A stretch of 64,000 nucleotides of DNA from Moritella sp. (GTDB lineage Bacteria; Pseudomonadota; Gammaproteobacteria; Enterobacterales; Moritellaceae): positions 62,001 through 126,000 of the forward strand of contig NZ_JABSQR010000011.1 of assembly GCF_013215705.1 (NCBI RefSeq), read 5' to 3'. A model generated the notes under the pieces. It was not told the DNA's origin and did no database searches. It was given only the letters and a program-made list of their open reading frames with translations. Shown here piece by piece: positions 43,491 through 53,385 of the stretch (position 1 is the stretch's first letter; the number at the start of each line of letters is the position of its first letter). A program made the translations under genes and the position numbers.

Positions 43491-44582
43491 ATGTTAGTAC
43501 TTAAAAATTTAGTTAAAACTTATGATAACGGCCACCAAGCAGTAAAAGGGATCTCAGTCGATATTAAACAAGGTGAATTCATTGTATTAGTTGGCCCATC
43601 AGGGTGTGGTAAATCATCCATATTACGCGCTATCGCCGGTTTAGAATCAATCACCGGTGGCGAGATAGAGCTAAATAATCGTCGTATTGATACTGAAAAA
43701 CCAGCAAGTCGTGATATTGCCATGGTATTTCAAAACTACGCCCTATATCCGCACATGACGGTATATGAAAACTTAGCCTATGGTTTAAAGAACCGCGGTG
43801 TTGATAGAGCTAGCATCGAATCAAAAATTGAAAAAGTCGCAAAAACACTGAAGATAACAGATTATTTAGATCGTAAACCCGCTAAATTATCTGGAGGTCA
43901 ACGTCAGCGTGTGGCGATGGGTCGAGCGATTGTCCGCGAACCACAATTGTTCTTATTTGATGAGCCGTTGTCGAACCTAGATGCGTCATTGCGTGCGCAC
44001 ATGCGTTTAGAAATTAAGAAACTACAACGTGAATTAGCGGTGACGAGTGTTTATGTTACCCACGACCAAGTTGAGGCCATGACATTAGCAGACCGTATTA
44101 TTGTATTGAATCAAGGTAAAATAGAACAAATAGGTACACCAGCAGAAGTCTATCACCAGCCTGCAAGTAGCTTTGTCGCCAGTTTTATTGGCAGTCCCGC
44201 GATGAATTTTCATCAAGCTGAAATTGCTGATGGTATGATAAATTTTGAACATCAACGTTTATTCCTCGCTGAGTATGCGCATTTACCTGCGCAGAAGATC
44301 CAGTTAGGTATTAGACCTGAACATGCGCTACTCGAGGCTTCAAATTCAGGGTTAAGTTTTTCATTAACGGTACAAGCGGTTGAGCCTTTAGGGCCTAATC
44401 AACTGGTGCATGGCTTAGTGAATGAAAAAATATTTACTGCGTTAACACCCGAACTGCACTTCCAAACTAAGGAAGTCTTAACGCTAAATGTCGCAAAACA
44501 ACATCTACACCTGTTTGATAAAGACGGTAAGCGCCTACTTACCAATAACAATGCGACCGACTCGCTAGCACAAGCAAGTTAA
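43491..44582 (+). CDS. ugpC: sn-glycerol-3-phosphate ABC transporter ATPase UgpC
   Basis: A 363-residue ATPase. Walker A GPSGCGKSS, Q-loop FQNYALYPHMTV, signature LSGGQRQRVAMGRA, Walker B LFLFDEPLSNLD and the switch His in VYVTHDQVEAMTLAD are intact. Residues 240-350 form the TOBE-type regulatory domain (GIRPEHALLE), shared with MalK, where in E. coli UgpC phosphate can inhibit. It powers UgpAE. A terminator hairpin follows about 60 bp later. Confidence 0.93.
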   Translation: MLVLKNLVKTYDNGHQAVKGISVDIKQGEFIVLVGPSGCGKSSILRAIAGLESITGGEIELNNRRIDTEKPASRDIAMVFQNYALYPHMTVYENLAYGLKNRGVDRASIESKIEKVAKTLKITDYLDRKPAKLSGGQRQRVAMGRAIVREPQLFLFDEPLSNLDASLRAHMRLEIKKLQRELAVTSVYVTHDQVEAMTLADRIIVLNQGKIEQIGTPAEVYHQPASSFVASFIGSPAMNFHQAEIADGMINFEHQRLFLAEYAHLPAQKIQLGIRPEHALLEASNSGLSFSLTVQAVEPLGPNQLVHGLVNEKIFTALTPELHFQTKEVLTLNVAKQHLHLFDKDGKRLLTNNNATDSLAQAS

Positions 44583-44643
44583 GCACTCGCGTTATTTTAA
44601 TGACGAATGCACAAGCTGGAATGTTAAAACGGCCATAACCAAA

Positions 44644-44673
44644 AAGGCACACACCTAAATAAGTGTGTGCCTT
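44644..44673. terminator. Shared terminator between ugpC and the nucleoside transporter
   Basis: AAGGCACACAC at 44644-44654 pairs with GTGTGTGCCTT at 44663-44673. The T run lies on the minus-strand side, so it best ends the minus-strand transporter message; it can also stop ugp transcripts. Confidence 0.7.
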
Positions 44674-44760
44674 GCTCATTGTAGAGCCTAGTTGCACGCT
44701 GTAACGACCAACCGCTATCTCGATTCTACTTTTACTTTACTTTTTTTTACTCTTACTCTA

Positions 44761-45969
44761 TTACAGACTAATGAAAATACCTGCTAATGCCGCACTCATT
44801 AAGTTAGCCAATGTTGCCGCTAATACGGCTTTAAAACCTAAGCTTGCCACATCTGAACGACGCTCTGGAGCCATCACTCCGATAGACCCGATTTGAATGG
44901 CAATAGAACCAATGTTGGCAAAACCACACAGTGCAAAAGTAATAATCACTTGGCTGTGTTCAGAGATAGTCTCTTTAACTGCAGCGAAGTCCATGAAAGC
45001 CACAAATTCATTTAGAATCATTTTTTGGCCAATAAATGAACCCGCAATCAGCATTTCATGCTCCGGTATACCGATCAGAAAGGCTAATGGCGAGAAAATA
45101 TAACCCAAGACACTTTGTAACGTCAGGTGTTCAATACCGACCCAGTTACCGACCATTTCAAAACCTGCATTCGCCATTGCGATAACACTCACAAATGCGA
45201 TTAACATAGTACCGATTGCCACAGCAACCTTCATACCATTCATCGCACCTGCTGCTAATGCATCAATCGCGTTACTATGTTCGCTTTTTGCTATTTCAAC
45301 ATGAGCATCTTCAACTACCGTTTCTTGCTCTGGTACTAATAATTTAGCCATCAGCAAGCTACCTGGAGCCGCCATGAAGCTTGCAGCAATGAGGTACTTA
45401 ATCTCAACACCTAAACCGGCATAACCACCGAGTACACTACCTGCAACCGATGCCATACCACCCGTCATTACCGCAAACAATTCTGAACGTGTCATTGTTG
45501 GTAAAAACGGTTTTACAAGTAATGGTGATTCACCTTGAGAAAGGAAAATGTTACCTGTTGCCGCTAATGATTCCACACGACTGGTACCAAGAAACTTCTG
45601 GATACCACCGCCAATCACTTTAATCACCCACTGCATTACACCAATGTAATAAAGAAGTGAAATAAGTGCACTAATAAAAATAACTAAGGGTAATACGCGG
45701 ATCGCAAAGATAAATCCTCCCGTCGCTAAATCACCAAATAAGAATTGGATACCTACATCAGCAAAACCTAAGACACTCGAAACACCACTACTCATCGACC
45801 CAAGCATGCTTTGGCCAATAGAAGAATAAAGCACCAGTGCGGCAAAACCCGCTTGTAGGAACAGAGCCCCACCCACGGTACGCCATTTAATCGCTTTGCG
45901 ATTTTCAGAAAGTGCACAAGCACATAAAATCAGTACTACGATACCGACTAAGCTAATTAACAACTGCAT
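44761..45969 (-). CDS. nupC: Concentrative nucleoside transporter, NupC/CNT family
   Basis: A 402-residue inner-membrane nucleoside importer. The CNT repeats are clear: GNIFLSQGESPLLVKPFLP (first re-entrant hairpin, Gln-Ser-Glu for nucleoside binding) and ALCGFANIGSIAIQIGSIG (second half), with NEFVAFMDF in the family's conserved position. The protein is close in length to the Vibrio cholerae CNT of known structure, which is Na+-driven; Na+ coupling here is likely but not proven. It is a single gene. The symbol nupC is used in the broad family sense. Confidence 0.88.
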   Translation of the reverse strand: MQLLISLVGIVVLILCACALSENRKAIKWRTVGGALFLQAGFAALVLYSSIGQSMLGSMSSGVSSVLGFADVGIQFLFGDLATGGFIFAIRVLPLVIFISALISLLYYIGVMQWVIKVIGGGIQKFLGTSRVESLAATGNIFLSQGESPLLVKPFLPTMTRSELFAVMTGGMASVAGSVLGGYAGLGVEIKYLIAASFMAAPGSLLMAKLLVPEQETVVEDAHVEIAKSEHSNAIDALAAGAMNGMKVAVAIGTMLIAFVSVIAMANAGFEMVGNWVGIEHLTLQSVLGYIFSPLAFLIGIPEHEMLIAGSFIGQKMILNEFVAFMDFAAVKETISEHSQVIITFALCGFANIGSIAIQIGSIGVMAPERRSDVASLGFKAVLAATLANLMSAALAGIFISL

Positions 45970-46575
45970 AATTTCATCCTGCTCATAAAAATAGATGTAT
46001 AAAAAATGAAGGTGTCATACCGATTGTAATAAAATTTAGATGGCAGTAAACGCAGGAAAGATTAACACCCAGTGGGATTAACTTAGACCTGATTAATAAT
46101 CATTATTTTATTGCAATGGGTATTACGTGCATTGGTATATGAGGAGAGGAAAAACAGCATTTTCGAAAAAAATAATCTAGTCAGTCCGTCCAATAACAAC
46201 ATACGAGTCACCTTGATAGCAAGCTACAGTCACGCTGGTCCAAATCCTTGGGTCGCTCACATTTCCTTGATGACGGCTTGTAACTAAGGTGGCTAAACTC
46301 GATGGTTCTGGCCGGACGAGAATTATATAGAGATATAGATCACATTAACAACTTTAATTAAATAAATATTAAACCATGCAAATTAAAGCTCAAAGATCAA
46401 ACTAAACATACAGTTTTTAAACTTTAATTACCCCCATCTATCAACATATTCAAATTGGCAACCCCACTCGTTAACTACCATACTCAAATTAATGAAAGAC
46501 AAGATTAATTACCGAGTACCTTAATGATCGTGAATGGACATGAACCTTCACTTAATCATCCTAATAGGAACACAA
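45970..46575. other. Promoter region between nupC and liuA
   Basis: This 606-bp gap between divergent genes has no gene I can support. At 46329-46344 the minus strand reads TGTGATCTATATCTCT, a CRP-like site with one good half. A minus-strand frame of about 47 codons without a proper start (46177-46320) looks slightly gene-like but has no start codon. AGGAAC precedes the liuA ATG. Confidence 0.5.
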
Positions 46576-47748
46576 ATGGCAAATGCCTACAGATCACTCA
46601 ACTTTTGTCTTGGCGAAACTATCGACCTATTACGCGAAAGCGTCGAAGCCTTTGCAAATGCTGAAATCGTCCCACGCGCAGCACAAATAGATCGAGATAA
46701 TCTGTTTCCAGCGGATATGTGGCAAAAGTTTGGTGACATGGGATTATTGGGTATCACCATCAGCGAAGAATATGGTGGGGTTAATATGAGTTACCTCGCT
46801 CATGTCATTGCGATGCAAGAAATAAGTCGCGCATCTGCATCGGTTGGGCTCAGCTATGGCGCACATTCAAATCTGTGTGTTAATCAGATATTTCGGCATG
46901 GCAATGCCCAACAAAAACAGAAGTACCTGCCTAAACTCATTAGCGGTGAACACGTAGGTGCATTAGCCATGACCGAACCCAATGCGGGTTCTGATGTCGT
47001 TTCAATGAAATTAAGTGCGGTATTAGACGGTGACGACTACATACTAAATGGCAATAAAATGTGGATCACCAATGGTCCCGAAGCCAGCACCTATATTGTT
47101 TATACCAAAACAGCCCCGGAATTAAACAGCCACGGTATTACCGCTTTTATCGTTGAACGCGGCTTTGCTGGATTTAGCCAAGCACAAAAACTGGATAAGT
47201 TAGGTATGCGCGGTTCCAATACCTGTGAGTTAGTATTTCAACACTGCCGAGTACCAAAAGCCAACATCCTTGGCACACTCAATCACGGCGTGCAAGTACT
47301 CATGAGCGGCCTTGATTACGAACGCCTTGTGCTCACTGGTGGTCCACTGGGTATTATGGATGCCTGTATGGATCTGGTTATCCCCTATATCCACCAGCGT
47401 CAGCAGTTCGGGAAATCCATTGGCGAATTTCAACTTGTGCAAGCCAAAATTGCTGACATGTATAGCCAAATGAACGCGGCCAAATGTTATACCTATACGG
47501 TTGCCCACGCTTGTGACAACAGTGACGCCAGCCGTAAGGATTGCGCTGGGGTGATCTTATACAGCGCCGAACTGGCCACAAAAATGGCACTGGATACTAT
47601 CCAATTATTGGGCGGAAATGGGTACAGTAACGAATACCCAGCGGGTCGCTTACTCCGAGATGCCAAACTCTATGAGATCGGCGCTGGCACATCAGAAATG
47701 CGCCGTATATTGATAGGACGAGAACTGTTTAATGAGTCAGGAGCGTAG
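46576..47748 (+). CDS. liuA: Isovaleryl-CoA dehydrogenase
   Basis: Flavin enzyme that oxidises isovaleryl-CoA to 3-methylcrotonyl-CoA and passes electrons to electron-transfer flavoprotein. From ATG 46576, with AGGA eight bases upstream, it is 390 residues, the usual length; a further upstream ATG would add an unlikely 14 residues. Motifs: [60 protein letters not shown], and [14 protein letters not shown] containing the catalytic Glu in the position typical of isovaleryl-CoA dehydrogenases. First gene of liuABCDE-aacS. The ETF genes it needs lie at 59-60.8 kb. Confidence 0.93.
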   Translation: MANAYRSLNFCLGETIDLLRESVEAFANAEIVPRAAQIDRDNLFPADMWQKFGDMGLLGITISEEYGGVNMSYLAHVIAMQEISRASASVGLSYGAHSNLCVNQIFRHGNAQQKQKYLPKLISGEHVGALAMTEPNAGSDVVSMKLSAVLDGDDYILNGNKMWITNGPEASTYIVYTKTAPELNSHGITAFIVERGFAGFSQAQKLDKLGMRGSNTCELVFQHCRVPKANILGTLNHGVQVLMSGLDYERLVLTGGPLGIMDACMDLVIPYIHQRQQFGKSIGEFQLVQAKIADMYSQMNAAKCYTYTVAHACDNSDASRKDCAGVILYSAELATKMALDTIQLLGGNGYSNEYPAGRLLRDAKLYEIGAGTSEMRRILIGRELFNESGA

Positions 47749-47753
47749 CAAGT

Positions 47754-49361
47754 ATGGCGAAAATAGGTTCAACACTCAACATCACCCACCCTACTTTTGT
47801 GGCAAAACAACAAGCTATGCAGGATCTTGTTCAACAACTCGAAAGTAATATTGAACAAGTAAAACAAGGGGGTGGCGAAATAGCACAACAGCGCCATTTA
47901 GCCCGTGGCAAAATGCTGGCCCGTGACCGTATTGATGCCTTATTAGATCCCGGTTCGCCCTTCTTAGAGCTCGGACAATTTGCGGCTTGGCAATACTATC
48001 CCGATTCAGTGCCCGCCGCAGGTATTGTTGCGGGTATCGGTCGTGTTAATGGCATCGAATGTATGATCATAGCCAATGATGCGACTGTAAAAGGCGGTAC
48101 TTATTACCCGTTAACGGTGAAGAAACACCTACGCGCGCAAGAGATAGCAGAGCGCTGTTGCCTGCCCTGTATCTATTTAGTCGACTCTGGAGGGGCATTT
48201 TTACCGCGACAAGATGAAGTCTTTCCCGACCGTGACCACTTTGGTCGCATCTTCTTTAATCAAGCCAATATGTCTGCCAAAGGCATCCCACAAATAGCGT
48301 CAGTCATGGGCTTATGTACTGCTGGTGGAGCCTACGTTCCCGCCATGGCAGATGAGTCTATCATTGTAAAACAACAAGGTACCATCTTCTTAGCGGGCCC
48401 ACCATTGGTCAAAGCTGCGACAGGTGAAGAAGTCAGTGCAGAAGAACTCGGTGGCGCAGATGTACATTGTAAAACGTCTGGGGTTGCCGACCATTACGCC
48501 CAAGATGATGCCCATGCATTACAGTTAGTACGCCAGGCCATCGCTAATATTAATCACCTTAAACGACCTAATTTAACTGTAGTTCCCACTGTCCCTCCTC
48601 TATTCGACAGCCTAGAGTTATACGGGATTGTCGGCACTGATTTAAAAAAACAGTTTGATGTGAAAGAAGTCATCGCCCGTATTGTTGATAACTCTGAATT
48701 GGATGAGTTTAAACAGTACTACGGCACAACTCTGGTTTGCGGTTTTGCCCGTATTCACGGTTACCCTGTCGGCATCATCGCCAATAATGGGATCTTATTC
48801 TCGGAATCGGCGCAAAAAGGCGCACATTTTATTCAGCTGTGCTGCAAACGTAAGATCCCACTGGTATTTCTGCAAAATATTACCGGCTTTATGGTGGGTA
48901 AAAAATACGAAGCAGAAGGGATAGCAAAACACGGGGCTAAAATGGTTGCCGCTGTCGCTTGCGCCCAAGTGCCTAAGTTTACCGTCATTATTGGCGGCAG
49001 TTACGGGGCCGGTAATTATGGCATGTGTGGCCGCGCTTACGACCCCACATTGTTATGGATATGGCCAAATGCCAGAATTTCAGTGATGGGCGGCGAGCAA
49101 GCAGCCAGTGTACTCAGCCAAGTCAAAAAAGACGGCTTAGCCCGTAATAATAAAACCATGACCACAGCAGAAGAAGCTGAATTCAAAGCGCCTATTATTA
49201 AACAATATGAAACCCAAGGTGATCCTTACTATGCCAGTGCGCGATTATGGGATGACGGTATTATCGACCCATTACAAACAAGGCAAGTACTTGGGTTAGC
49301 TATTTCAGCCGCCCTTAATGCGCCGATTGCAGATACCCAATTTGGTATTTTTAGAATGTAG
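47754..49361 (+). CDS. liuB: Methylcrotonyl-CoA carboxylase, carboxyltransferase subunit
   Basis: Beta subunit of 3-methylcrotonyl-CoA carboxylase, 535 residues, which moves CO2 from biotin on LiuD to methylcrotonyl-CoA. The two crotonase-like halves are seen: [60 protein letters not shown] (oxyanion holes), and [22 protein letters not shown] with [18 protein letters not shown]. It starts five bases after liuA stops. Length and motifs are those of MCC rather than propionyl-CoA carboxylase. Confidence 0.94.
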   Translation: MAKIGSTLNITHPTFVAKQQAMQDLVQQLESNIEQVKQGGGEIAQQRHLARGKMLARDRIDALLDPGSPFLELGQFAAWQYYPDSVPAAGIVAGIGRVNGIECMIIANDATVKGGTYYPLTVKKHLRAQEIAERCCLPCIYLVDSGGAFLPRQDEVFPDRDHFGRIFFNQANMSAKGIPQIASVMGLCTAGGAYVPAMADESIIVKQQGTIFLAGPPLVKAATGEEVSAEELGGADVHCKTSGVADHYAQDDAHALQLVRQAIANINHLKRPNLTVVPTVPPLFDSLELYGIVGTDLKKQFDVKEVIARIVDNSELDEFKQYYGTTLVCGFARIHGYPVGIIANNGILFSESAQKGAHFIQLCCKRKIPLVFLQNITGFMVGKKYEAEGIAKHGAKMVAAVACAQVPKFTVIIGGSYGAGNYGMCGRAYDPTLLWIWPNARISVMGGEQAASVLSQVKKDGLARNNKTMTTAEEAEFKAPIIKQYETQGDPYYASARLWDDGIIDPLQTRQVLGLAISAALNAPIADTQFGIFRM

Positions 49362-49438
49362 CTTAAGTACTGACAATTGCATGCAACTGCTTCTGTACAG
49401 TGCAGTCCCTAATTAAAAACCACAGTTAGGATCGTTGA

Positions 49439-50254
49439 ATGACAAAGGATTCAGACCAACTAAATATCATCAATGCAGAGCACTTACATACGGCGGTTGA
49501 TAATCAGGGTGTAGCCACTATCACCCTCACTCGGACCAAAGTACGCAATGCATTTAGTGCCAAAACAATCAGTCACTTGCTGACGACCTTGGCAGTATTA
49601 AAGCATGATCCTGCGGTACGAATATTGATCCTCCGGGCCGAAGGTGAGCACTTTTCAGCGGGCGCAGACATTAACTGGATGAAAGATATTGCCAAACTTG
49701 GCTATCAAGAAAATCTAGCCGATGCCGCACAATTAGCCAAATTGATGGACAATCTCAATCAATTTCCCAAACCAACCATAGCGCTAATACAAGGAGCCTG
49801 CTTTGGCGGGGCGATCGGACTTGTCGCCTGTTGTGATATAGCCCTCGCGACAACCACAGCTAAATTTTGTTTAAGTGAAGTGAAAATTGGGCTTATTCCT
49901 GCGGTAATAAGCCCTTATGTGATAATGGCCATCGGGCCACGACAAGCACGGCGTTACTGTTTAACCGGCGAAATGTTTACCGCGGAGCAAGCGCTAGACT
50001 ATGGTTTGATCCACCAACTGGGTGATAACTTAGATACGCTAGCCTCCCCCTTTACTGACGCATTACTGGCGAATAGTCCCGCCGCTATGCAGGCCGCTAA
50101 ATCATTAATTCATGGTGTCACTAATCACGTTATCAATGACACATTAATCGCAGATACAAGCCAACGGAACGCCGCAATTCGGGTATCAAACGAAGCTCAA
50201 GAAGGGCTAGATGCATTCCTGAATAAACGCAAACCTGGCTGGACTAAGGAATAA
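49439..50254 (+). CDS. liuC: 3-Methylglutaconyl-CoA hydratase
   Basis: Crotonase-fold hydratase, 271 residues, turning 3-methylglutaconyl-CoA into HMG-CoA. The oxyanion-hole motifs are EGEHFSAGADINWMKD and IQGACFGGAIGLVACCDIALA; SEVKIGLIPAVISPYV follows with the conserved Glu. The position between the two MCC subunit genes is the usual liu order and fixes the substrate better than sequence alone. It starts 77 bp after liuB and ends five bases before liuD. Confidence 0.92.
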   Translation: MTKDSDQLNIINAEHLHTAVDNQGVATITLTRTKVRNAFSAKTISHLLTTLAVLKHDPAVRILILRAEGEHFSAGADINWMKDIAKLGYQENLADAAQLAKLMDNLNQFPKPTIALIQGACFGGAIGLVACCDIALATTTAKFCLSEVKIGLIPAVISPYVIMAIGPRQARRYCLTGEMFTAEQALDYGLIHQLGDNLDTLASPFTDALLANSPAAMQAAKSLIHGVTNHVINDTLIADTSQRNAAIRVSNEAQEGLDAFLNKRKPGWTKE

Positions 50255-50259
50255 CGTCT

Positions 50260-52410
50260 ATGTCGCATCAGGTCTTCAATAATCCGCCACCACTGTTTAG
50301 TAAACTACTTATCGCTAATCGCGGCGAAATAGCCTGCCGCATAATAGCAACCGCGCAGCGACTTGGTATTACGTGTGTCGCGGTTTATTCTGCTGCGGAC
50401 ACCAACGCCCGTCATGTAGAGATGGCAGATGAGGCGTTTTATTTAGGACCGGCACCCGCGCCAGAATCTTACCTTAATAGCCAACGAATACTCACCATTG
50501 CCCAACAAGCTAATGTACAAGCCATTCATCCCGGTTATGGGTTTCTATCCGAAAACGCATCATTTGCCCTAGCCTGTGCCCAACAAGGGTTAATCTTCAT
50601 CGGCCCAAGTGCTAGCGCTATCACCACAATGGGCAGTAAAAGTGCGGCAAAAACGATGATGGCGACCGCAGATGTGCCCCTTGTTCCCGGTTATCATGGT
50701 CACGCCCAAGATGCACAAACACTAAAGTATCACTCACAACAAATTGGCTATCCACAACTACTCAAAGCTGTCTATGGCGGCGGTGGTAAAGGTATGCGAG
50801 TGATCTATCACGCCGATGAATTTTGCCAAGCACTCGCCGCAACCAAGCGTGAAGCCATGGCTAGCTTTGGCAATGACGACATGCTTATTGAACGTTACTT
50901 AATCAAGACTCGTCACGTCGAAATTCAAATATTTAGCGACAACTATGGCAACTGTATTTACTTATCTCAGCGGGATTGTTCCATTCAACGCCGCCATCAA
51001 AAAATACTGGAAGAAGCCCCAGCGCCGGCATTACCTCAGGCAACACAAATTGCCATGGGTGAAGCCGCAGTCGCGGCAGCCAAAACCATCAATTATCAAG
51101 GCGCTGGGACGGTGGAGTTTTTGTATGATGAACAAGGTCAGTTCTATTTCATGGAGATGAATACACGTTTACAAGTTGAACACCCCGTTACCGAGATGAT
51201 AACAGGATTAGACTTAGTCGAATGGCAACTGCATATTGCCAACGGCACGCCATTACCACTGACTCAAACGCAAGTTAAAATCAACGGCCATGCTATTGAA
51301 GTACGCATTTATGCCGAGGACCCAGATAATGATTTTATGCCTGCCAGTGGTAATATTGCGTACTTAAGTCAACCACCAGCATCTCGACATGTCCGTATTG
51401 ATACAGGCGTGGTTCAAGGGGATGAAATTAGCCCCTATTACGACCCTATGATTGCTAAGTTAATTGTCTGGGATCATACCCGCGACCTGGCCATTATTCG
51501 TCTACAAAGCGCATTATCGGACTATAAGATAGCCGGCATTAAAACTAACATTGGTTTTTTAACGCAACTGTTACAAGTGCCCGCATTACAACGGGCAAAC
51601 TTGAACACTGACTTTTTACTGACTCACGCGGCAGAATTAGCACCAACACACGTCAACCTTGACTACGAGTTACTTTTAGCTGGACTGGCATTACAGCTGC
51701 AAAATGAGCAGTCTCGACAGCTTAACGTCGCCAATAATACCGAAAATCATGATCCATACTCTCCTTGGTCGCAAGCAACAGGCTGGCGTTTAAATCAGCC
51801 TTCAACCAACACCGTAAAATTTGCGACTACGAATAATGACCATCACGACCGCCAGCACTACACGCTCACGTTGACCACACTTATCCAAGGTTACCAAGTA
51901 CAAATTGATGGCCAGCATCCACATAAACAAAAACAGCACTTACAGCAAGCAGCTCTCAGCACAGGTTATCTCATCAGTGGTGAACTGAATGGTGATGAAC
52001 TCACGGCATTTATCGATGATCATAGAGTCAAGGCCACCGTCGTTATATCGCCATTACACATCACGGTATTTTATGCAGGTAACAGTACGGTATTATTTCG
52101 CCAATCCATCATCCAATCAGCAGTGCAAAACCAGGCCTTACCATCGAATATGGATAATGAATTCGAAACAAAAATAACCGCACCAATGAATGGCGTAATC
52201 GTCAGCGTGCTTTGCCAAGTAGACCAAGTTGTCGACACTGGCGAACCGTTAGTCGTGATGGAAGCAATGAAGATGGAGTGCAATATAAATGCGCCTGTCG
52301 CGGGCACAATTACCACCGTGTTTTATCAAGCAGGTGACATGGTCGAAGATGGTGCTGAATTAATACAGTTAACCCCTGCCCTGATTCTTGATAACAAGGA
52401 ACAAGCCTAA
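50260..52410 (+). CDS. liuD: Methylcrotonyl-CoA carboxylase, biotin subunit
   Basis: Alpha subunit, 716 residues: biotin carboxylase ([31 protein letters not shown] loop, [19 protein letters not shown] with catalytic residues) to about 450, a linker/BT domain, and a biotin-carrier domain with [10 protein letters not shown], biotin on Lys671. ATP-dependent carboxylation of biotin supplies LiuB. The linker (residues 490-560) has several Gln/His/Asn-rich runs. Its last base overlaps the liuE ATG (TAATG), so the two are coupled. Confidence 0.94.
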   Translation: MSHQVFNNPPPLFSKLLIANRGEIACRIIATAQRLGITCVAVYSAADTNARHVEMADEAFYLGPAPAPESYLNSQRILTIAQQANVQAIHPGYGFLSENASFALACAQQGLIFIGPSASAITTMGSKSAAKTMMATADVPLVPGYHGHAQDAQTLKYHSQQIGYPQLLKAVYGGGGKGMRVIYHADEFCQALAATKREAMASFGNDDMLIERYLIKTRHVEIQIFSDNYGNCIYLSQRDCSIQRRHQKILEEAPAPALPQATQIAMGEAAVAAAKTINYQGAGTVEFLYDEQGQFYFMEMNTRLQVEHPVTEMITGLDLVEWQLHIANGTPLPLTQTQVKINGHAIEVRIYAEDPDNDFMPASGNIAYLSQPPASRHVRIDTGVVQGDEISPYYDPMIAKLIVWDHTRDLAIIRLQSALSDYKIAGIKTNIGFLTQLLQVPALQRANLNTDFLLTHAAELAPTHVNLDYELLLAGLALQLQNEQSRQLNVANNTENHDPYSPWSQATGWRLNQPSTNTVKFATTNNDHHDRQHYTLTLTTLIQGYQVQIDGQHPHKQKQHLQQAALSTGYLISGELNGDELTAFIDDHRVKATVVISPLHITVFYAGNSTVLFRQSIIQSAVQNQALPSNMDNEFETKITAPMNGVIVSVLCQVDQVVDTGEPLVVMEAMKMECNINAPVAGTITTVFYQAGDMVEDGAELIQLTPALILDNKEQA

Positions 52411-53378
52411 TGGCGTCTCTACTCTCTGACAAAGTAAACCAGGTATCAGCCAAACTGAACCAATTACCCGAAAAGGTTAAAATTGTCGAAGTCGGTCCCC
52501 GCGACGGCCTGCAAAATGAAGTAGAAATAAGCCTAAGTGATAAAATATCCTTGGTAAATATACTGAGTAATACTGGATTAACCCTCATCGAATCCGGCAG
52601 TTTTGTCTCGCCTAAATGGGTACCACAGATGGCAAATAGCGGTGAGTTATTTAACCGCATCAAACGCACGACGGGCGTCACCTACTCGGCATTGACACCC
52701 AATTTAATTGGTTTAAATGCCGCCATTGCTGCAAATGTCGATGAAGTGGCGATATTTGGTTCTGCATCCGAAAGTTTTAGTCGTAAAAATATTAACTGCT
52801 CCATTACTGACTCGCTACGTCAATTTGAACCTGTGGTCAAACAAGCTCTCGCGGCAGGACTACCCGTACGTGGTTATGTCTCTTGTACGCTTGGCTGCCC
52901 GTACGAAGGTTATATCAGTATTAACAAAGTCGCCAAAGTCGCTCAGCAATTACACGCTATGGGCTGCTATCAAATAAGCCTCGGCGATACCGTCGGAGTA
53001 GGCACGCCGGAAGCGGCCAAAGCCATGATTAACGCTGTCTGTCAGCATGTACCTATCAACCATTTAGCCGTGCATTTTCATGATACTTATGGCCAAGCAC
53101 TGGCGAATATCTATGCCGCATTACAATTGGGTATTAGCGTTATCGACTGTGCAGTGGCTGGTTTGGGTGGTTGTCCTTATGCTCAAGGTGCGTCAGGTAA
53201 TGTGGCTACTGAAGACGTAGTGTATATGCTAAATGGCTTAGGTATCGAATCCGGCGTTAATTTAAATGAATTAATTGCCGCGGGTAATTTCATTTGCCAA
53301 CGTTTAAAGCGTCCCAATGGCTCTAAGGTTGCGTTAGCCTACCCAGCCGCACAAGCGCGGTTTCAATCATTAATATGA
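52410..53378 (+). CDS. liuE: Hydroxymethylglutaryl-CoA lyase
   Basis: Splits HMG-CoA into acetyl-CoA and acetoacetate, 322 residues, a TIM barrel of the DRE-TIM group. Motifs: [14 protein letters not shown] (metal and substrate residues), [45 protein letters not shown] (metal His pair) and [21 protein letters not shown] with the catalytic Cys. Overlaps liuD by one base and is followed seven bases later by aacS. The product pair enters central metabolism directly and through AacS. Confidence 0.94.
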   Translation: MASLLSDKVNQVSAKLNQLPEKVKIVEVGPRDGLQNEVEISLSDKISLVNILSNTGLTLIESGSFVSPKWVPQMANSGELFNRIKRTTGVTYSALTPNLIGLNAAIAANVDEVAIFGSASESFSRKNINCSITDSLRQFEPVVKQALAAGLPVRGYVSCTLGCPYEGYISINKVAKVAQQLHAMGCYQISLGDTVGVGTPEAAKAMINAVCQHVPINHLAVHFHDTYGQALANIYAALQLGISVIDCAVAGLGGCPYAQGASGNVATEDVVYMLNGLGIESGVNLNELIAAGNFICQRLKRPNGSKVALAYPAAQARFQSLI

Positions 53379-53385
53379 GGTGGTA

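Noticed and set aside
46089-46107. Fur-like sequence (13/19) upstream of nupC
   Set aside because: The match is mostly AT-rich core in AT-rich DNA and no iron gene lies near.
46177-46320. Minus-strand frame of about 47 codons, with fairly protein-like composition, upstream of nupC
   Set aside because: No ATG, GTG or TTG at its beginning with a ribosome site, no recognisable family, and a stop directly upstream.
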